A stretch of DNA of 64,000 nt from Marivirga arenosa (GTDB lineage: Bacteria; Bacteroidota; Bacteroidia; Cytophagales; Cyclobacteriaceae). Of the stretch, positions 28,539-36,824 are shown one piece after another. The position numbers and the translations under genes are program-made. The stretch covers positions 1,614,001-1,678,000 of the forward strand of contig NZ_CP129970.2 in NCBI RefSeq assembly GCF_030503895.2, given 5' to 3'. Under the pieces are notes generated by a model. That model did no database searches, was not told the origin of the DNA, and was given only the letters and a program-made list of their open reading frames with translations. Position 1 is the stretch's first letter. Each line of letters begins with the position of its first letter.

Positions 28539-29254
28539 ATCGCCACTGTATAAATTCGTGGCTGATTAAAAGTATAAAAATTTGCGTTAACTACCGAGGC
28601 AATCCACAAAGAGATAAAGTCACATTTACCTACTAACTGCCATGATTTATGACAGGATGTGTGTGCCCAGTATGGGCATCTGGTATCGAAGATACCATAT
28701 TATTCCAGAGGGTGCAAGTCCCTTGCAGGCGAGTTGGTGAAGTCTGTTAGTAAGCCGTAAGCTGGTTTTTCGTGAGGAATGCAGTGAAGAAAGCGGGACT
28801 ACAAAATCCGGTACTGACGAACAGGAAGTACATACAGAGGCACGATAGGGAGGGTGAGCAAGCACATCTTTGTAAAGCCCTTGACCAACAATCTTTATTG
28901 TGTAGATGTATCAGGAATCGGAGGAAGGAATATGTCCTTACCTGGGGAGGTCTTGGAATAGATTCGGTTTCTATGAGCCAAGAAGTCAGCAGAAGTCATA
29001 GTAGTCATGGGTAACGAGCCGTAAGCGCTACGGAGGTCTCACAAAATGATGAAGGACGGAACGTCAGGTGATTCGAAAATCCGATAGGGAGGCTTTGCTA
29101 GCCCTATCCCAAAAGTAGAATCGAGGTATAGTTGGTGTAAAGAGCGACTATATTATGCTTGACGAACCGCTGTATACGAGACCCGTACGTACAGTGGTGT
29201 GAGAGGCGCACCGTGGGCTTATAGCTCACGGCCGTCTACTCGATTATGCAGCGT
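28539..29254 (-). repeat. attC of the HigBA cassette, split by a group II intron
   Basis: The left arm CGCCACTGTATAAATTCGTGGCT and inner sequence match two intact attC sites at 31389 and 33281. The right arm GCCATGATTTATGACAGGATGT is cut at 28660 and resumes at 29245 with TATGCAGC. Joining them restores GTTATGCAGC, the exact complement of the R'' expected from the cassette start GTTATGCAGC at 29924. The left core is mutated (ATC for AAC). Confidence 0.82.
28661..29244 (+). mobile_element. ORF-less group II intron inserted in attC
   Basis: The 584-base element starts GTGTGCCC (group II 5' consensus GTGYG) and ends CTACTCGAT. Inside are the domain I stretches AGAGGGTGCAAGTCCCTTGC and GTAAGCCGTAAGCTGG, and near the 3' end a domain V-like hairpin ACCGCTGTATACGAGACC...GTACAGTGGT followed by a domain VI-like stem. 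No reverse transcriptase gene is present; the small open frames inside are ribozyme sequence. It lies between GT and TATGCAGC of the attC R'' box and on the strand opposite to the cassettes, as known for class IIC-attC introns. Movement would need a reverse transcriptase supplied from elsewhere. The class assignment is inference from size and site. Confidence 0.85.
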
Positions 29255-29543
29255 TAATATTAGCTGGTCGAATGTTATTAAGTTCGTCCTGCTTGTCTTT
29301 ACGCTCTTCTTCAATATCAAAATCGTCTTGCAAACCAAGCCAAAATTTGGCAGATGTGCCGAAGTATTTTGCTAATCTTAAAGCAGTATCAGCAGTGATC
29401 TTTCTGCGTCCTTTTATAATTTTACTAATTCTGGTTTGAGGTATAAAAGTATCCTTAGCTAGTCTATATGCCGAAATTTCCATTGGTATCAAGAATTCCT
29501 CATTGAGAACTTCACCCGGGTGTATGTTGTCTAATTTTTCCAT
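29244..29543 (-). CDS. higA: HigA antitoxin (XRE family)
   Basis: The 99-residue protein has the HigA N-terminus DNIHPGEVLNEEFL and a helix-turn-helix (about residues 25-60) with TRISKIIKGRRKITADTALRLAKYF followed by FWLGLQDDFD, all typical of HigA. It neutralises HigB and represses the operon. The stop codon TAA lies in the attC R'' box and spans the junction with the inserted group II intron, whose last base (T) preserves the stop. It is nine bases downstream of higB, the usual toxin-first order. Confidence 0.93.
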   Translation of the reverse strand: MEKLDNIHPGEVLNEEFLIPMEISAYRLAKDTFIPQTRISKIIKGRRKITADTALRLAKYFGTSAKFWLGLQDDFDIEEERKDKQDELNNIRPANINAA

Positions 29544-29552
29544 AATCTCAAA

Positions 29553-29834
29553 TTAATGATAATCAGTTATTTCAATTTCAAAGCAATTTCCATTTTCCCA
29601 TTTGAAGATTATTCTCCATTGCTTATTAACTCTAATACTGTAGAATTCTTTTAAGTTTCCACCTAATTTTTCCAGCCGATTCGAAGGCGGAATTCTCAGG
29701 TCTTGTAAATCTTGAGAGTTGTTAATCATTCTTAATTTTCTTCTGGCAATATTTTGGATTTCGTTTGGAAGCTTTTTGGATCTTTCACCGTTCCATATCT
29801 TCTCTGTTTCTTTACTGCCAAAAGATTTTATCAT
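29553..29834 (-). CDS. higB: HigB toxin (RelE-type mRNA interferase)
   Basis: The 93-residue protein starts MIKSFGSKETEKIWNGE and has the HigB pattern LRMINNSQDLQDLRIPPSNRLEKL and WRIIFKWENGNCFEIEITDYH, ending in the HY-like tail common to these toxins. HigB cleaves mRNA on the ribosome. The ATG at 29834 is chosen because family members begin there; an upstream in-frame ATG adds nine residues. The pair forms a complete cassette and may stabilise the array against cassette loss. Confidence 0.92.
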   Translation of the reverse strand: MIKSFGSKETEKIWNGERSKKLPNEIQNIARRKLRMINNSQDLQDLRIPPSNRLEKLGGNLKEFYSIRVNKQWRIIFKWENGNCFEIEITDYH

Positions 29835-29919
29835 AATTACTCCTTGCGTTACTAACGTCAAAGATAACTAATTAGTTTTGTATTAGGAAATGTTAATGAG
29901 GAAGAGATTCCAATGCTGC

Positions 29920-30161
29920 ATAACGCCTGTATAAAACCCGTTTGTTAAACTGGTCTATGAAATACTGAAAGTAGTAATTTATGCTATCTCCGCAAACTGA
30001 TACACTTCATTAATTGTAAAATATTAGATTAATTAGATGCCATAAATGCTAAAAGCAATATCCTTGGTGGATGGCTATGAAAAGCAAGCATAAATTGCAA
30101 GCGATTGAGCAGACATTTGGCTACAGGGTGGTGAGCAAATGGGTTTTATACGTTGTTGAGG
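29920..30161 (-). repeat. attC, long family A
   Basis: About 240 bases, starting AACGCCTGTATAAAACCCG and ending CAAATGGGTTTTATACGTTGTTGAGG, with inner arms AATTTATGCT / AGCATAAATT. R'' (CCTCAAC) complements the cassette start GTTGAGG at 30599-30605. Confidence 0.88.
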
Positions 30162-30173
30162 ACAGTTTATAGA

Positions 30174-30584
30174 TTAGCTCAATAGTATTATAGTTAGAAA
30201 AGGAGCTATAAAAATCCCGATTGTAAAAAATCCGTCACCATAAGTTATCTTGCGTTCGTTTAAAATATCCATGCTTTTAGTTGAAGCTCCTGGCCATGTA
30301 ATTGTCGGTTCCTGTCGGTAAAAGCCTTTATAAAGGGCTCGAAATATTTGCCAATACAGCAACATTAGAAAAGGTAGGTAAAAGTAAGTGCTTGCATGAC
30401 CTCTTGCTTGCTGAAGTTCAGGATTCATTCGTTCATTGAAACCATAGTATGCTAGTCCAAGTGAAACTACTAGAAAGGCAATATATTTAGTGTTGCTGTA
30501 ACGAAGAAGTAGGAATGCAAATGTTAGAATTATCCCAAAATTAAGGAAAATAGATAAAGCCGGATAGTTCATAATATGGTCCAA
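30174..30584 (-). CDS. Cassette protein, four-helix membrane protein
   Basis: The 136-residue protein has hydrophobic segments at about residues 8-25, 32-50, 66-84 and 116-135. It has no recognised domain. It is the only gene of its cassette (29924-30604); the start codon is 20 bases from the cassette boundary, leaving no room for a full promoter, so transcription must enter from upstream. Function unknown. Confidence 0.6.
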   Translation of the reverse strand: MDHIMNYPALSIFLNFGIILTFAFLLLRYSNTKYIAFLVVSLGLAYYGFNERMNPELQQARGHASTYFYLPFLMLLYWQIFRALYKGFYRQEPTITWPGASTKSMDILNERKITYGDGFFTIGIFIAPFLTIILLS

Positions 30585-30600
30585 ATTGTCACAATTGCCC

Positions 30601-30835
30601 TCAACGCTCAGGTAAAATGCTGTGTGGTCCGAGCTTTGTTAATGGCACTAAAGTAGCGATTCTGGTTCAGGCTCACAACGGTTCAGATACAGCACATTCC
30701 ACAAGCATTTTTCTGAGTGGCAGAGAGAAAAGTAGAAAGCACTGACCTCTCCAAAAGCAAGAAATCGCGGTTCAGTTATACTGAAAGTGGCAGATAGGCT
30801 GCAGCCACATGCATTTTTACCACTTGTTGTGGGTA
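30601..30835 (-). repeat. attC, about 235 bp, singleton
   Basis: The arms CTCAGGTAAAATGCTGTGTGG and the complement of GCCACATGCATTTTTACCAC pair imperfectly. R'' (TACCCACAAC) complements the start of its own cassette, GTTGTGGGTA. Confidence 0.85.
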
Positions 30836-30839
30836 GTTT

Positions 30840-31382
30840 TTACCAGCCTAAAAGTTGGCCAGTTAGCATAAGAATTATGAAAAGCCCCATGTAGATAAAT
30901 GCAGACTTGTTCAGGTTCGTCCACATGTTGAGTTTGAGTTGGTTGTTCTGCTCAATGAATTGGGCAATAGCATTCTTAATGTCAGAGAAATTCTTAATAT
31001 CGAATTCGCTTAGTTGAAACTGCTTACCGTTTTGAAGTTCGACTAATACTCCCTGATATGTTCCGATGTTGTTAGTGAAAGGGTAGGTGTTAAAGCCTTT
31101 GATATCAGACGCAGTTAGTGTTGTTCGCCAAAAACCTAAATAGACAATGTTAATGAGCTTGTGTTCGGGATCAATAATGACAGTTCTTAGGGAAGATGTT
31201 CCGAAATAGAGTCCCATGAATGCGAATAATGAAAATATCAGAAAAGCAGTTAACCCGATGAATTCAAAGTCTGCGATCAAGGTGTTAAGAATCAACACGC
31301 AGAATGTTGCGAATCCTGTTCCTAGTAAGACTAAGAAAAACTTCAGCAATGTTGGTCCAAACTTGGCTTTTGACTTCTGCAT
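30840..31382 (-). CDS. Cassette protein, membrane protein with central soluble domain
   Basis: The 180-residue protein, read from the ATG giving MQKSKAKFGP, has two N-terminal membrane helices (about residues 12-32 and 40-60), a soluble beta-rich region (65-145) and a C-terminal helix (155-178). The middle part resembles a small PH-like domain by pattern only. The longer frame would begin inside the neighbouring attC and is rejected. It is the only gene in its cassette and starts 12 bases from the boundary. Confidence 0.6.
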   Translation of the reverse strand: MQKSKAKFGPTLLKFFLVLLGTGFATFCVLILNTLIADFEFIGLTAFLIFSLFAFMGLYFGTSSLRTVIIDPEHKLINIVYLGFWRTTLTASDIKGFNTYPFTNNIGTYQGVLVELQNGKQFQLSEFDIKNFSDIKNAIAQFIEQNNQLKLNMWTNLNKSAFIYMGLFIILMLTGQLLGW

Positions 31383-31390
31383 AATTACCC

Positions 31391-31520
31391 ACAACGCCAC
31401 TGTATGTATTCGTGGCTGATTAAAAGTATAAAATTTTCAGTGAACTACCGAGGCAATCTACGAAGAACTAAAAGAATAATAGCCTACGAATAGCCATGAT
31501 TTATACAGAATGTTATCAGC
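31391..31520 (-). repeat. attC, family D
   Basis: About 130 bases with arms AACGCCACTGTATGTATTCGTGGCT and the complement of AGCCATGATTTATACAGAATG. R'' (GCTGATAAC) complements its own cassette start GTTATCAGC at 33277-33285. Confidence 0.87.
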
Positions 31521-31568
31521 TTTTTTTCCCCGACACTTGGTTTGAGGTTATAATTATCGTATATTAGT

Positions 31569-31584
31569 GGCGTAAAATTACGCC
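31569..31584 (+). promoter_or_regulatory. Operator-like inverted repeat before XRE-ImmA gene
   Basis: GGCGTAA and TTACGCC form a perfect seven-base inverted repeat with an AA spacer, ending one base before the ATG of the XRE-ImmA gene. Such sites are typical binding sites for XRE repressors, suggesting autoregulation. Confidence 0.6.
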
Positions 31585-31585
31585 A

Positions 31586-32779
31586 ATGAGTTTAGAAGAC
31601 GATAAATCAAATCAATCTTTAACCGAAATCTATGATTACCTCGCGTCTAAGAGAACTGCAACATTAGTTGAACTCCTGGAGGAGCAATGTAAAAAACACG
31701 GAGTTTCCCAGAGGCAATTAAGTCAGATAATCGGGGTTCAACGCAAATCACTTCAGAGGATTCTTGAAGGAGAGGCTCAAAAAGTTGATGTTTTAACTCT
31801 GTTAAAGATTAATCAATTCCTTGGACTGGAATTAAATGAAGTAATAAAGCTCTATGTAAGTGGAATTCCATCAGATAGTGTAAATGAGCTTGAAGCAAGT
31901 AGAAAGTCAGCCTATATAGTAAAGCACTTTGATTTGGAGGGATTAAAAAAATCTGGCTTTATCAAAAGTCTTATCGATTTTGGTGAGATTGAACAGAGGA
32001 TTTTAGAATTTTTTGGTCTCGATAATATATATGAGTATGACTCTGAAATCAGTGGAGCTTTATTTAGTCGGACTAAAAAGAGCACTCATGACAAAATGAT
32101 GGAATTTTGGGTAAAATCGGCTTATCTCCAATTTCAGAAAGTTGAAAACCCAAACGAGTATGATAGAGACTCACTACTGGAATTGATATCGAAAATGAGA
32201 CCTTATACCCGTCAAGTCGAAAGAGGCTTGACAACTGTAGTTAAGGCCTTATTTAATATAGGGATTACAGTAATTATTCAATCCTATCTTACTAAGACTC
32301 AAATTCGGGGCGGTACTTTTATTGTGAATGGTAAACCCTGTATAGTGTTGACAGATTTTAATAAGCGATACGATACTCTCTGGTTTACACTGCTCCATGA
32401 ATTATGTCATGTTCTGTTTGATCTTGAAACAATTGAAACCACAACTTATCACCTTACAGGTGAACCCGATATTTTTCTGATTGAGGAAGAAGCAGATCAG
32501 TTTGCAAGAGACTATCTTTTAACACCAGAAAAGTTAGCAATTGTCCAACCGTTCATTTTTTCTGAAGGTGTTGTTAAAGAATATGCTCAAAGATGGAAAA
32601 TTCATGAATCTATAATCTATGGGATGTACTTGCATGAGAATGAAAACTATTATCCAAAATTCAGGAGTTATATCACAAAGTCTGATCAAGCGGTCAAGAA
32701 TTTAAAATTAAGTAGTTGGGATGAGGATTCAATAGTTGAACATGCAAAAAGAATTAAAGAGGTATTAACGGCAAAATAA
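31586..32779 (+). CDS. XRE regulator fused to ImmA/IrrE metallopeptidase-like domain
   Basis: The 397-residue protein has an XRE helix-turn-helix (about residues 28-85, SQRQLSQIIGVQRKSLQRIL) and a C-terminal ImmA/IrrE-like domain with the zinc motif H271-E-L-C-H275 and EEEADQFARDYLLTPE. Fusions of this kind serve as antitoxin or toxin partners in type II systems and as phage-repressor proteases. The gene lies in reverse orientation inside its cassette (31395-33284) with its own operator-like repeat, unlike all other cassettes, which fits a self-regulated module. Six bases separate it from the next gene. Confidence 0.85.
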   Translation: MSLEDDKSNQSLTEIYDYLASKRTATLVELLEEQCKKHGVSQRQLSQIIGVQRKSLQRILEGEAQKVDVLTLLKINQFLGLELNEVIKLYVSGIPSDSVNELEASRKSAYIVKHFDLEGLKKSGFIKSLIDFGEIEQRILEFFGLDNIYEYDSEISGALFSRTKKSTHDKMMEFWVKSAYLQFQKVENPNEYDRDSLLELISKMRPYTRQVERGLTTVVKALFNIGITVIIQSYLTKTQIRGGTFIVNGKPCIVLTDFNKRYDTLWFTLLHELCHVLFDLETIETTTYHLTGEPDIFLIEEEADQFARDYLLTPEKLAIVQPFIFSEGVVKEYAQRWKIHESIIYGMYLHENENYYPKFRSYITKSDQAVKNLKLSSWDEDSIVEHAKRIKEVLTAK

Positions 32780-32785
32780 TTTGAA

Positions 32786-33274
32786 ATGAGTAAGAAAAAA
32801 GAAGAAGAGGAAAAGGCTAAAAAACTAAAGAAAAAGGAAGAGATAAACAAAATTCTGCGCAATGCAGATGCTGGGAAGGAAATGCAATTGGGAATGCATA
32901 CCAGAGATTTTTCGTTTCTCGATGGGGTTGAAGAGAAATTCGCTAAAGACCTTCAAAATCCTGACGAGTCATATAGGCTATATTATAGTATAAGACGTTT
33001 GTTGATGGAGTATTTGCCAAAAGGGAAAGAAAATGAAAAAGCGAGAGAATTGGTCTATGAGCAGAAAAATATATTCCTAAATCGAGGAAAAGCAAAAGGA
33101 CCCGATGGATATAGAGGGAGCGATGGTAGACAAGCATATATTTCTTCAGACTTAGTGGTCGCGTTAGAAATCGTGAAAGACTGGATAAAATCTGGTGCTA
33201 ATTCCTTTGATATTTATAATCAGTTCAACGAGAAGAATATTGAATTAGGATATATCGATCCGAAGAAGCAGTAA
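32786..33274 (+). CDS. Partner protein of the XRE-ImmA gene, unknown function
   Basis: The 162-residue protein starts with a very Lys/Glu-rich helix (residues 1-25) and is then a mixed soluble domain containing LYYSIRRLLMEYLPKGKE and FLNRGKAKGPDGYRGSDGR. I recognise no family. It begins six bases after the XRE-ImmA gene and both lie in one reverse-oriented cassette, so a toxin-antitoxin relationship is the best guess; which one is the toxin cannot be told. Confidence 0.7.
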   Translation: MSKKKEEEEKAKKLKKKEEINKILRNADAGKEMQLGMHTRDFSFLDGVEEKFAKDLQNPDESYRLYYSIRRLLMEYLPKGKENEKARELVYEQKNIFLNRGKAKGPDGYRGSDGRQAYISSDLVVALEIVKDWIKSGANSFDIYNQFNEKNIELGYIDPKKQ

Positions 33275-33280
33275 TTGCTG

Positions 33281-33473
33281 ATAACGCCACTGTATAAATT
33301 CGTGGCTGATTAAAAGTATAAAAATTTCAATTAACTACCGAGGCAATACGCAGGATTGGCTTATTAAATTAAGTTAACCAATAAGGCAATCCTGTGGATT
33401 GCCGAGCTTTCTACAAAGAGCCACAGTTGCGTTACGCACTGAATAGCCATGATTTATACAGAATGTTAGGCAT
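33281..33473 (-). repeat. attC, family D, extended
   Basis: About 193 bases; arms AACGCCACTGTATAAATTCG and the complement of AGCCATGATTTATACAGAATG. R'' (ATGCCTAAC) matches eight of nine bases of the complement of its cassette start GTTAGGCAC at 35584-35592. Confidence 0.85.
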
Positions 33474-33474
33474 T

Positions 33475-34047
33475 TTATTTTTCGTAATAGGTTCTATGAA
33501 ACGAATGGGAGAATTGAGTATTGGATCCATTAATAGTTGTGATTAGTACTTGTTCATCATGACTAACTTTCAAGTGGAATTTATACTGTGTTCGGTCTAT
33601 AAACCCTTCGATTGATACCATGAGAACTTTAATGCCTTCGACATAAAGATTTCTAAATTCGTCAGAAAAATATCTGATTTCTAGTTGATCTTCGTCCTCT
33701 GTTGGCCACCAAATTGTTCGGATAGGTTGCCAGTTATGTGTTTTCCCAATCAATTGTAGGAAGAAGTTCTTTAAAGGAGTTTTTTTATAAACTTCAAGGC
33801 TCTGAAGAATTTGGACTTGAGAACTAGGATTGAAAACAACCAATTTAACTACATAAGAGTCCTTAAGTTGCTTGGTCTCAATATGCTTGAATTCAAGTGA
33901 ATTTCTTCGATTCACACCTCGATTAATTAGATATGTTCTCTTTAGTATTCTAAAGTTGAAATAAAGTGTCACAAGAGACAATAGAGCTATTAAAATATTT
34001 ATAAAAGTAAAAGGATTATTGGTGATATATTCTTCTATTTCTTTCAA
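33475..34047 (-). CDS. Membrane-anchored partner of cassette nuclease, unknown function
   Basis: The 190-residue protein has one membrane helix (about residues 12-32) and a soluble beta-rich domain (50-190) with several Trp and charged strands. The start codon is TTG; no ATG is available nearby. It shares a cassette with the nuclease-like gene 17 bases upstream, with no attC between them, so the two are likely a functional pair. I recognise no family. The pairing of a soluble nuclease-like protein and a membrane protein recalls defence modules, but this is inference. Confidence 0.6.
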   Translation of the reverse strand: MKEIEEYITNNPFTFINILIALLSLVTLYFNFRILKRTYLINRGVNRRNSLEFKHIETKQLKDSYVVKLVVFNPSSQVQILQSLEVYKKTPLKNFFLQLIGKTHNWQPIRTIWWPTEDEDQLEIRYFSDEFRNLYVEGIKVLMVSIEGFIDRTQYKFHLKVSHDEQVLITTINGSNTQFSHSFHRTYYEK

Positions 34048-34064
34048 TGCTTGATTTGGTATTG

Positions 34065-35579
34065 TTAGGCACTTTTTGTTTTTTCTTTTAACTCATTAAA
34101 GTTGATAATATAATCGATCTCAGTAATTACTGGATACCTTGAAACTACATAATGAGTGATGTCGTTTATGCCTAGTTTCTGTTTTATTAAATGCTCTCTG
34201 CCAACTTCCTTAATGTAAGCTTTTTTATAGTATCTAATAAGTCTATGATTTAACTTGGCCATTCTTTTAGGGTCATCTTGGATTCTACTTATATCAATGA
34301 AATTGTTCTTGCATTGAAAATTGTGGATGTGATTATCCTTAATTGTAATGATGTCAAATTCTTTTCTATTAATTCTTTTGATATCTGTTAGTTGATAGCC
34401 ATTATTTTCAAGTACTGAGGAGACCTTGTCTTCGAAAACAAATCCCGAGTTAATTTGAAAAGACTTGTTTTTAGAAAGACGGTTTAAAATAATATTTGTT
34501 ATGAAGCGATTAAATAAAACCACAGTGGTTATTAATTCACTGTTGTCTTTTTGAAATAGTGAAACAAAGTTTGACGAATGGAAATAGTCAGTTTTTGAAC
34601 TAAATAATTTTAATGCTTTAATGTATGGTTCAATTTTCTCTTCAAAAAGTCTAATTGGTATTCTTATGAAGTAGTCATCAGTGCAAAACTCTTTTAACTG
34701 ACCAACTAGAAAACTAAGCTCAATAAAAGTAATATCCTTCTTTACTGAATATTTGTTAAAAGTCGCTTCGATTAACTTGATGTTGTTTTGAACTTCCGAA
34801 TAGGTAAATATTCTATCAGTAGGTAACGGTATTAGATCTATATCATTTGTCTGATTGTTACGAAACTCAATTTGGTCAAGCATGGTAAGAACCTGTGGTT
34901 CTAGAAGAAATGATTCTAAGTTATAATGTGAATGACTTGGTTTTGGAATTGATTGTCGAAAGTCAATTGAATAATTTGATAATGAATGATTCAATAAAAT
35001 GCTGTAGTAATTTGTAGTAATGTTCTGCAAGCATGAGTCAATAGTATATTGAGTTTGATTTAATGTGTCAATGAATTCAAAACTGAAATTACCAATTGCC
35101 CATTCATCAATTAGGTCAAGGATTGTTACATAATATTTCCTTCTTGACTGATAATAAATAAGGGCGGTTTCGACAGTGGAAAAGTCAAATGGAAGTAGTT
35201 GATTTAATCCATGGCTTTCATAGGCCATGGTACTAGCATAATTCATTTGAGCAAATTGTTGAAGTCTCTTTGAAACATCTCGACCAAATAGACTTTCAAT
35301 TTTTTTCAATACGTTCATGAAATTTATCATGTTTGAACTATCCATGAGATTAAACGATAACCCCATAAAATCATTACGTAAGTCGCAGTCTTCAATTTCC
35401 CATGAAAGATTGATAAATTCATCAACACACCTGAGTAGTAAAAACCAATTTTTCTTTAAAGATGTTGGTTCATATTTGGCAAAATGATTTTTTATGGAAT
35501 CTAACGAATAGGTCTGAGCACTTTCTAAAAAAGCATCTAATTCATCGCCTGTAAGTAGTTTATTAGGTAAGTCCATTTC
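34065..35579 (-). CDS. Cassette protein with C-terminal PD-(D/E)XK-like nuclease motif
   Basis: The 504-residue protein (from the ATG giving MDLPNKLLTG) has a long helical N-terminal region without a recognised domain and a C-terminal stretch that looks like a restriction-endonuclease fold: Glu-383 in FED, then Asp-409 in KEFDIITI, then Gln-422-x-Lys-424 in HNFQCKN. Spacing fits the E-D-(Q/E)xK active site of Mrr-type nucleases. The stop TAA lies inside a GTGCCTAAC box identical to an R'' sequence. An earlier TTG start lies partly in the attC and is rejected. A role in phage or plasmid defence is plausible but unproven. Confidence 0.7.
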   Translation of the reverse strand, partial: EMDLPNKLLTGDELDAFLESAQTYSLDSIKNHFAKYEPTSLKKNWFLLLRCVDEFINLSWEIEDCDLRNDFMGLSFNLMDSSNMINFMNVLKKIESLFGRDVSKRLQQFAQMNYASTMAYESHGLNQLLPFDFSTVETALIYYQSRRKYYVTILDLIDEWAIGNFSFEFIDTLNQTQYTIDSCLQNITTNYYSILLNHSLSNYSIDFRQSIPKPSHSHYNLESFLLEPQVLTMLDQIEFRNNQTNDIDLIPLPTDRIFTYSEVQNNIKLIEATFNKYSVKKDITFIELSFLVGQLKEFCTDDYFIRIPIRLFEEKIEPYIKALKLFSSKTDYFHSSNFVSLFQKDNSELITTVVLFNRFITNIILNRLSKNKSFQINSGFVFEDKVSSVLENNGYQLTDIKRINRKEFDIITIKDNHIHNFQCKNNFIDISRIQDDPKRMAKLNHRLIRYYKKAYIKEVGREHLIKQKLGINDITHYVVSRYPVITEIDYIINFNELKEKTKSA

Positions 35580-35587
35580 AATTGTGC

Positions 35588-35805
35588 CTAACGCCAAGCT
35601 AAAATGCGTTTGCTAAACTTCGCTGATGAAATACTAAAGTAGCGAAGCCAAAACATAACCACAATTATTAAAATAAAAAAGTAGAGAACCATGCTGAATG
35701 CTTGACATAAATCTAAATGAAAAAGTTGTTTGGCTTTGTGGCGATTTACCTCTTCACTTTGCTAGAAGCAGTAAGCAAATGCATTTTTAGCAAATGTTAG
35801 AGAGA
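35588..35805 (-). repeat. attC, about 215 bp, singleton
   Basis: The arms AAGCTAAAATGCGTTTGCTAA and the complement of AGCAAATGCATTTTTAGC pair imperfectly. R'' (TCTCTCTAAC) complements ten bases of its own cassette start GTTAGAGAGA. Confidence 0.86.
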
Positions 35806-35812
35806 TTTTATT

Positions 35813-36493
35813 CTATGCCATTAAAAAAATGTCCACAGTTATCCTATTCCCGATTCTCCATCTTAACCATCCTGTCGCAGAGGAAGGACAATCGGTAATA
35901 TATGCTGAACAAGGCATTCCCTCATTTGGATTCTTAGGTGAATTATAGAAGCAATCATATTTAACTTTAATCCAGTCTCCTTTAACTTCTAGCACACAGA
36001 ATAATTCATGCTTGTCATCGGGAATCTGAACCGTTTCAGACAAGTCATTTGGTTTTTCCTTTATGGGCTGGTTCTTAAAGTCATTGTTTTCAATCCTACG
36101 CCTTATTCCGTGGGATTTTTTTAAGTACTCCTCCCAAGTCCAGAATATATAATTTGGGCTTTTCGGAACATATTTGATATCCTTTTCATTAACCAAAACT
36201 TTATAGGCCTCTTCAACGGAATCTAAAACTACAACTTGGACAATACCATAATCTGGTTTATGAAATTTGGCACAAAATGGAGATGGAGTTTCATAATCAT
36301 AAATATCCCATGAGCAGAATTGGTCAGATAGGTTTCGGTCATTAAAAGCCTCAAAAATGAATGGTCTTTCGCTTTCAGTATTATATCCTAATAGGCCTAT
36401 TCCCAGTCCCGAGGTGGGATTCGAATATTCACATTGCCCAAAAGCAGATGCATTGAAAGATATTAAAATAAATATTATTATCAGATTCCGCAT
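35813..36493 (-). CDS. Cassette protein, secreted, unknown function
   Basis: The 226-residue protein begins with a signal peptide MRNLIIIFILISFNASAFGQ and continues as a soluble protein with several Cys (CEYSNP, FCSWDIYDYE, DCFYNSP, CSAYITDC) that could form disulfides, ending WLRWRIGNRITVDIFLMA. No family is recognised. It is the only gene in its cassette; the ATG is 11 bases from the boundary. Confidence 0.65.
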   Translation of the reverse strand: MRNLIIIFILISFNASAFGQCEYSNPTSGLGIGLLGYNTESERPFIFEAFNDRNLSDQFCSWDIYDYETPSPFCAKFHKPDYGIVQVVVLDSVEEAYKVLVNEKDIKYVPKSPNYIFWTWEEYLKKSHGIRRRIENNDFKNQPIKEKPNDLSETVQIPDDKHELFCVLEVKGDWIKVKYDCFYNSPKNPNEGMPCSAYITDCPSSATGWLRWRIGNRITVDIFLMA

Positions 36494-36500
36494 ATTCTCT

Positions 36501-36819
36501 CTAACGCCTACATAAAACCTGTTTGCCTACGTAAGCTATGAAAAGCTAAACTAAGCAATTTATGCGGTTTCCACCAAGGCAGAATGTTGATTAAAGTGAT
36601 GTCTTTATACAGCCAGTCAAGTGGGTCGGTAAAATAAAGTCCGCCCGATGATGGCAAATGTTGACTTGACAGAATTAAATTAAAAGCTATTGAGCTCTAC
36701 AATGCTCGGTCCGCCCGTTGATGAAGTTGCCACAAAGTGAAAGCATAAATTGCTGGCTGGTTACTGCTAAGTTTGCTACAGGGTGCTGAGCAAATTGGTT
36801 TTATGTGTTGTTGTAGGTA
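36501..36819 (-). repeat. attC, very long family B, copy 1
   Basis: About 315 bases, starting AACGCCTACATAAAACCTG and ending CAAATTGGTTTTATGTGTTGTTGTAGG; contains two GTCCGCCCG direct repeats. R'' (TACCTACAAC) complements ten bases of its cassette start. Identical to 46271-46591. Confidence 0.88.
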
Positions 36820-36824
36820 GTTTT

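Noticed and set aside
28647-29014. Small open frames of 72 and 80 codons in the intron region
   Set aside because: They lie in the conserved ribozyme core of the group II intron on opposite strands and match no protein family.
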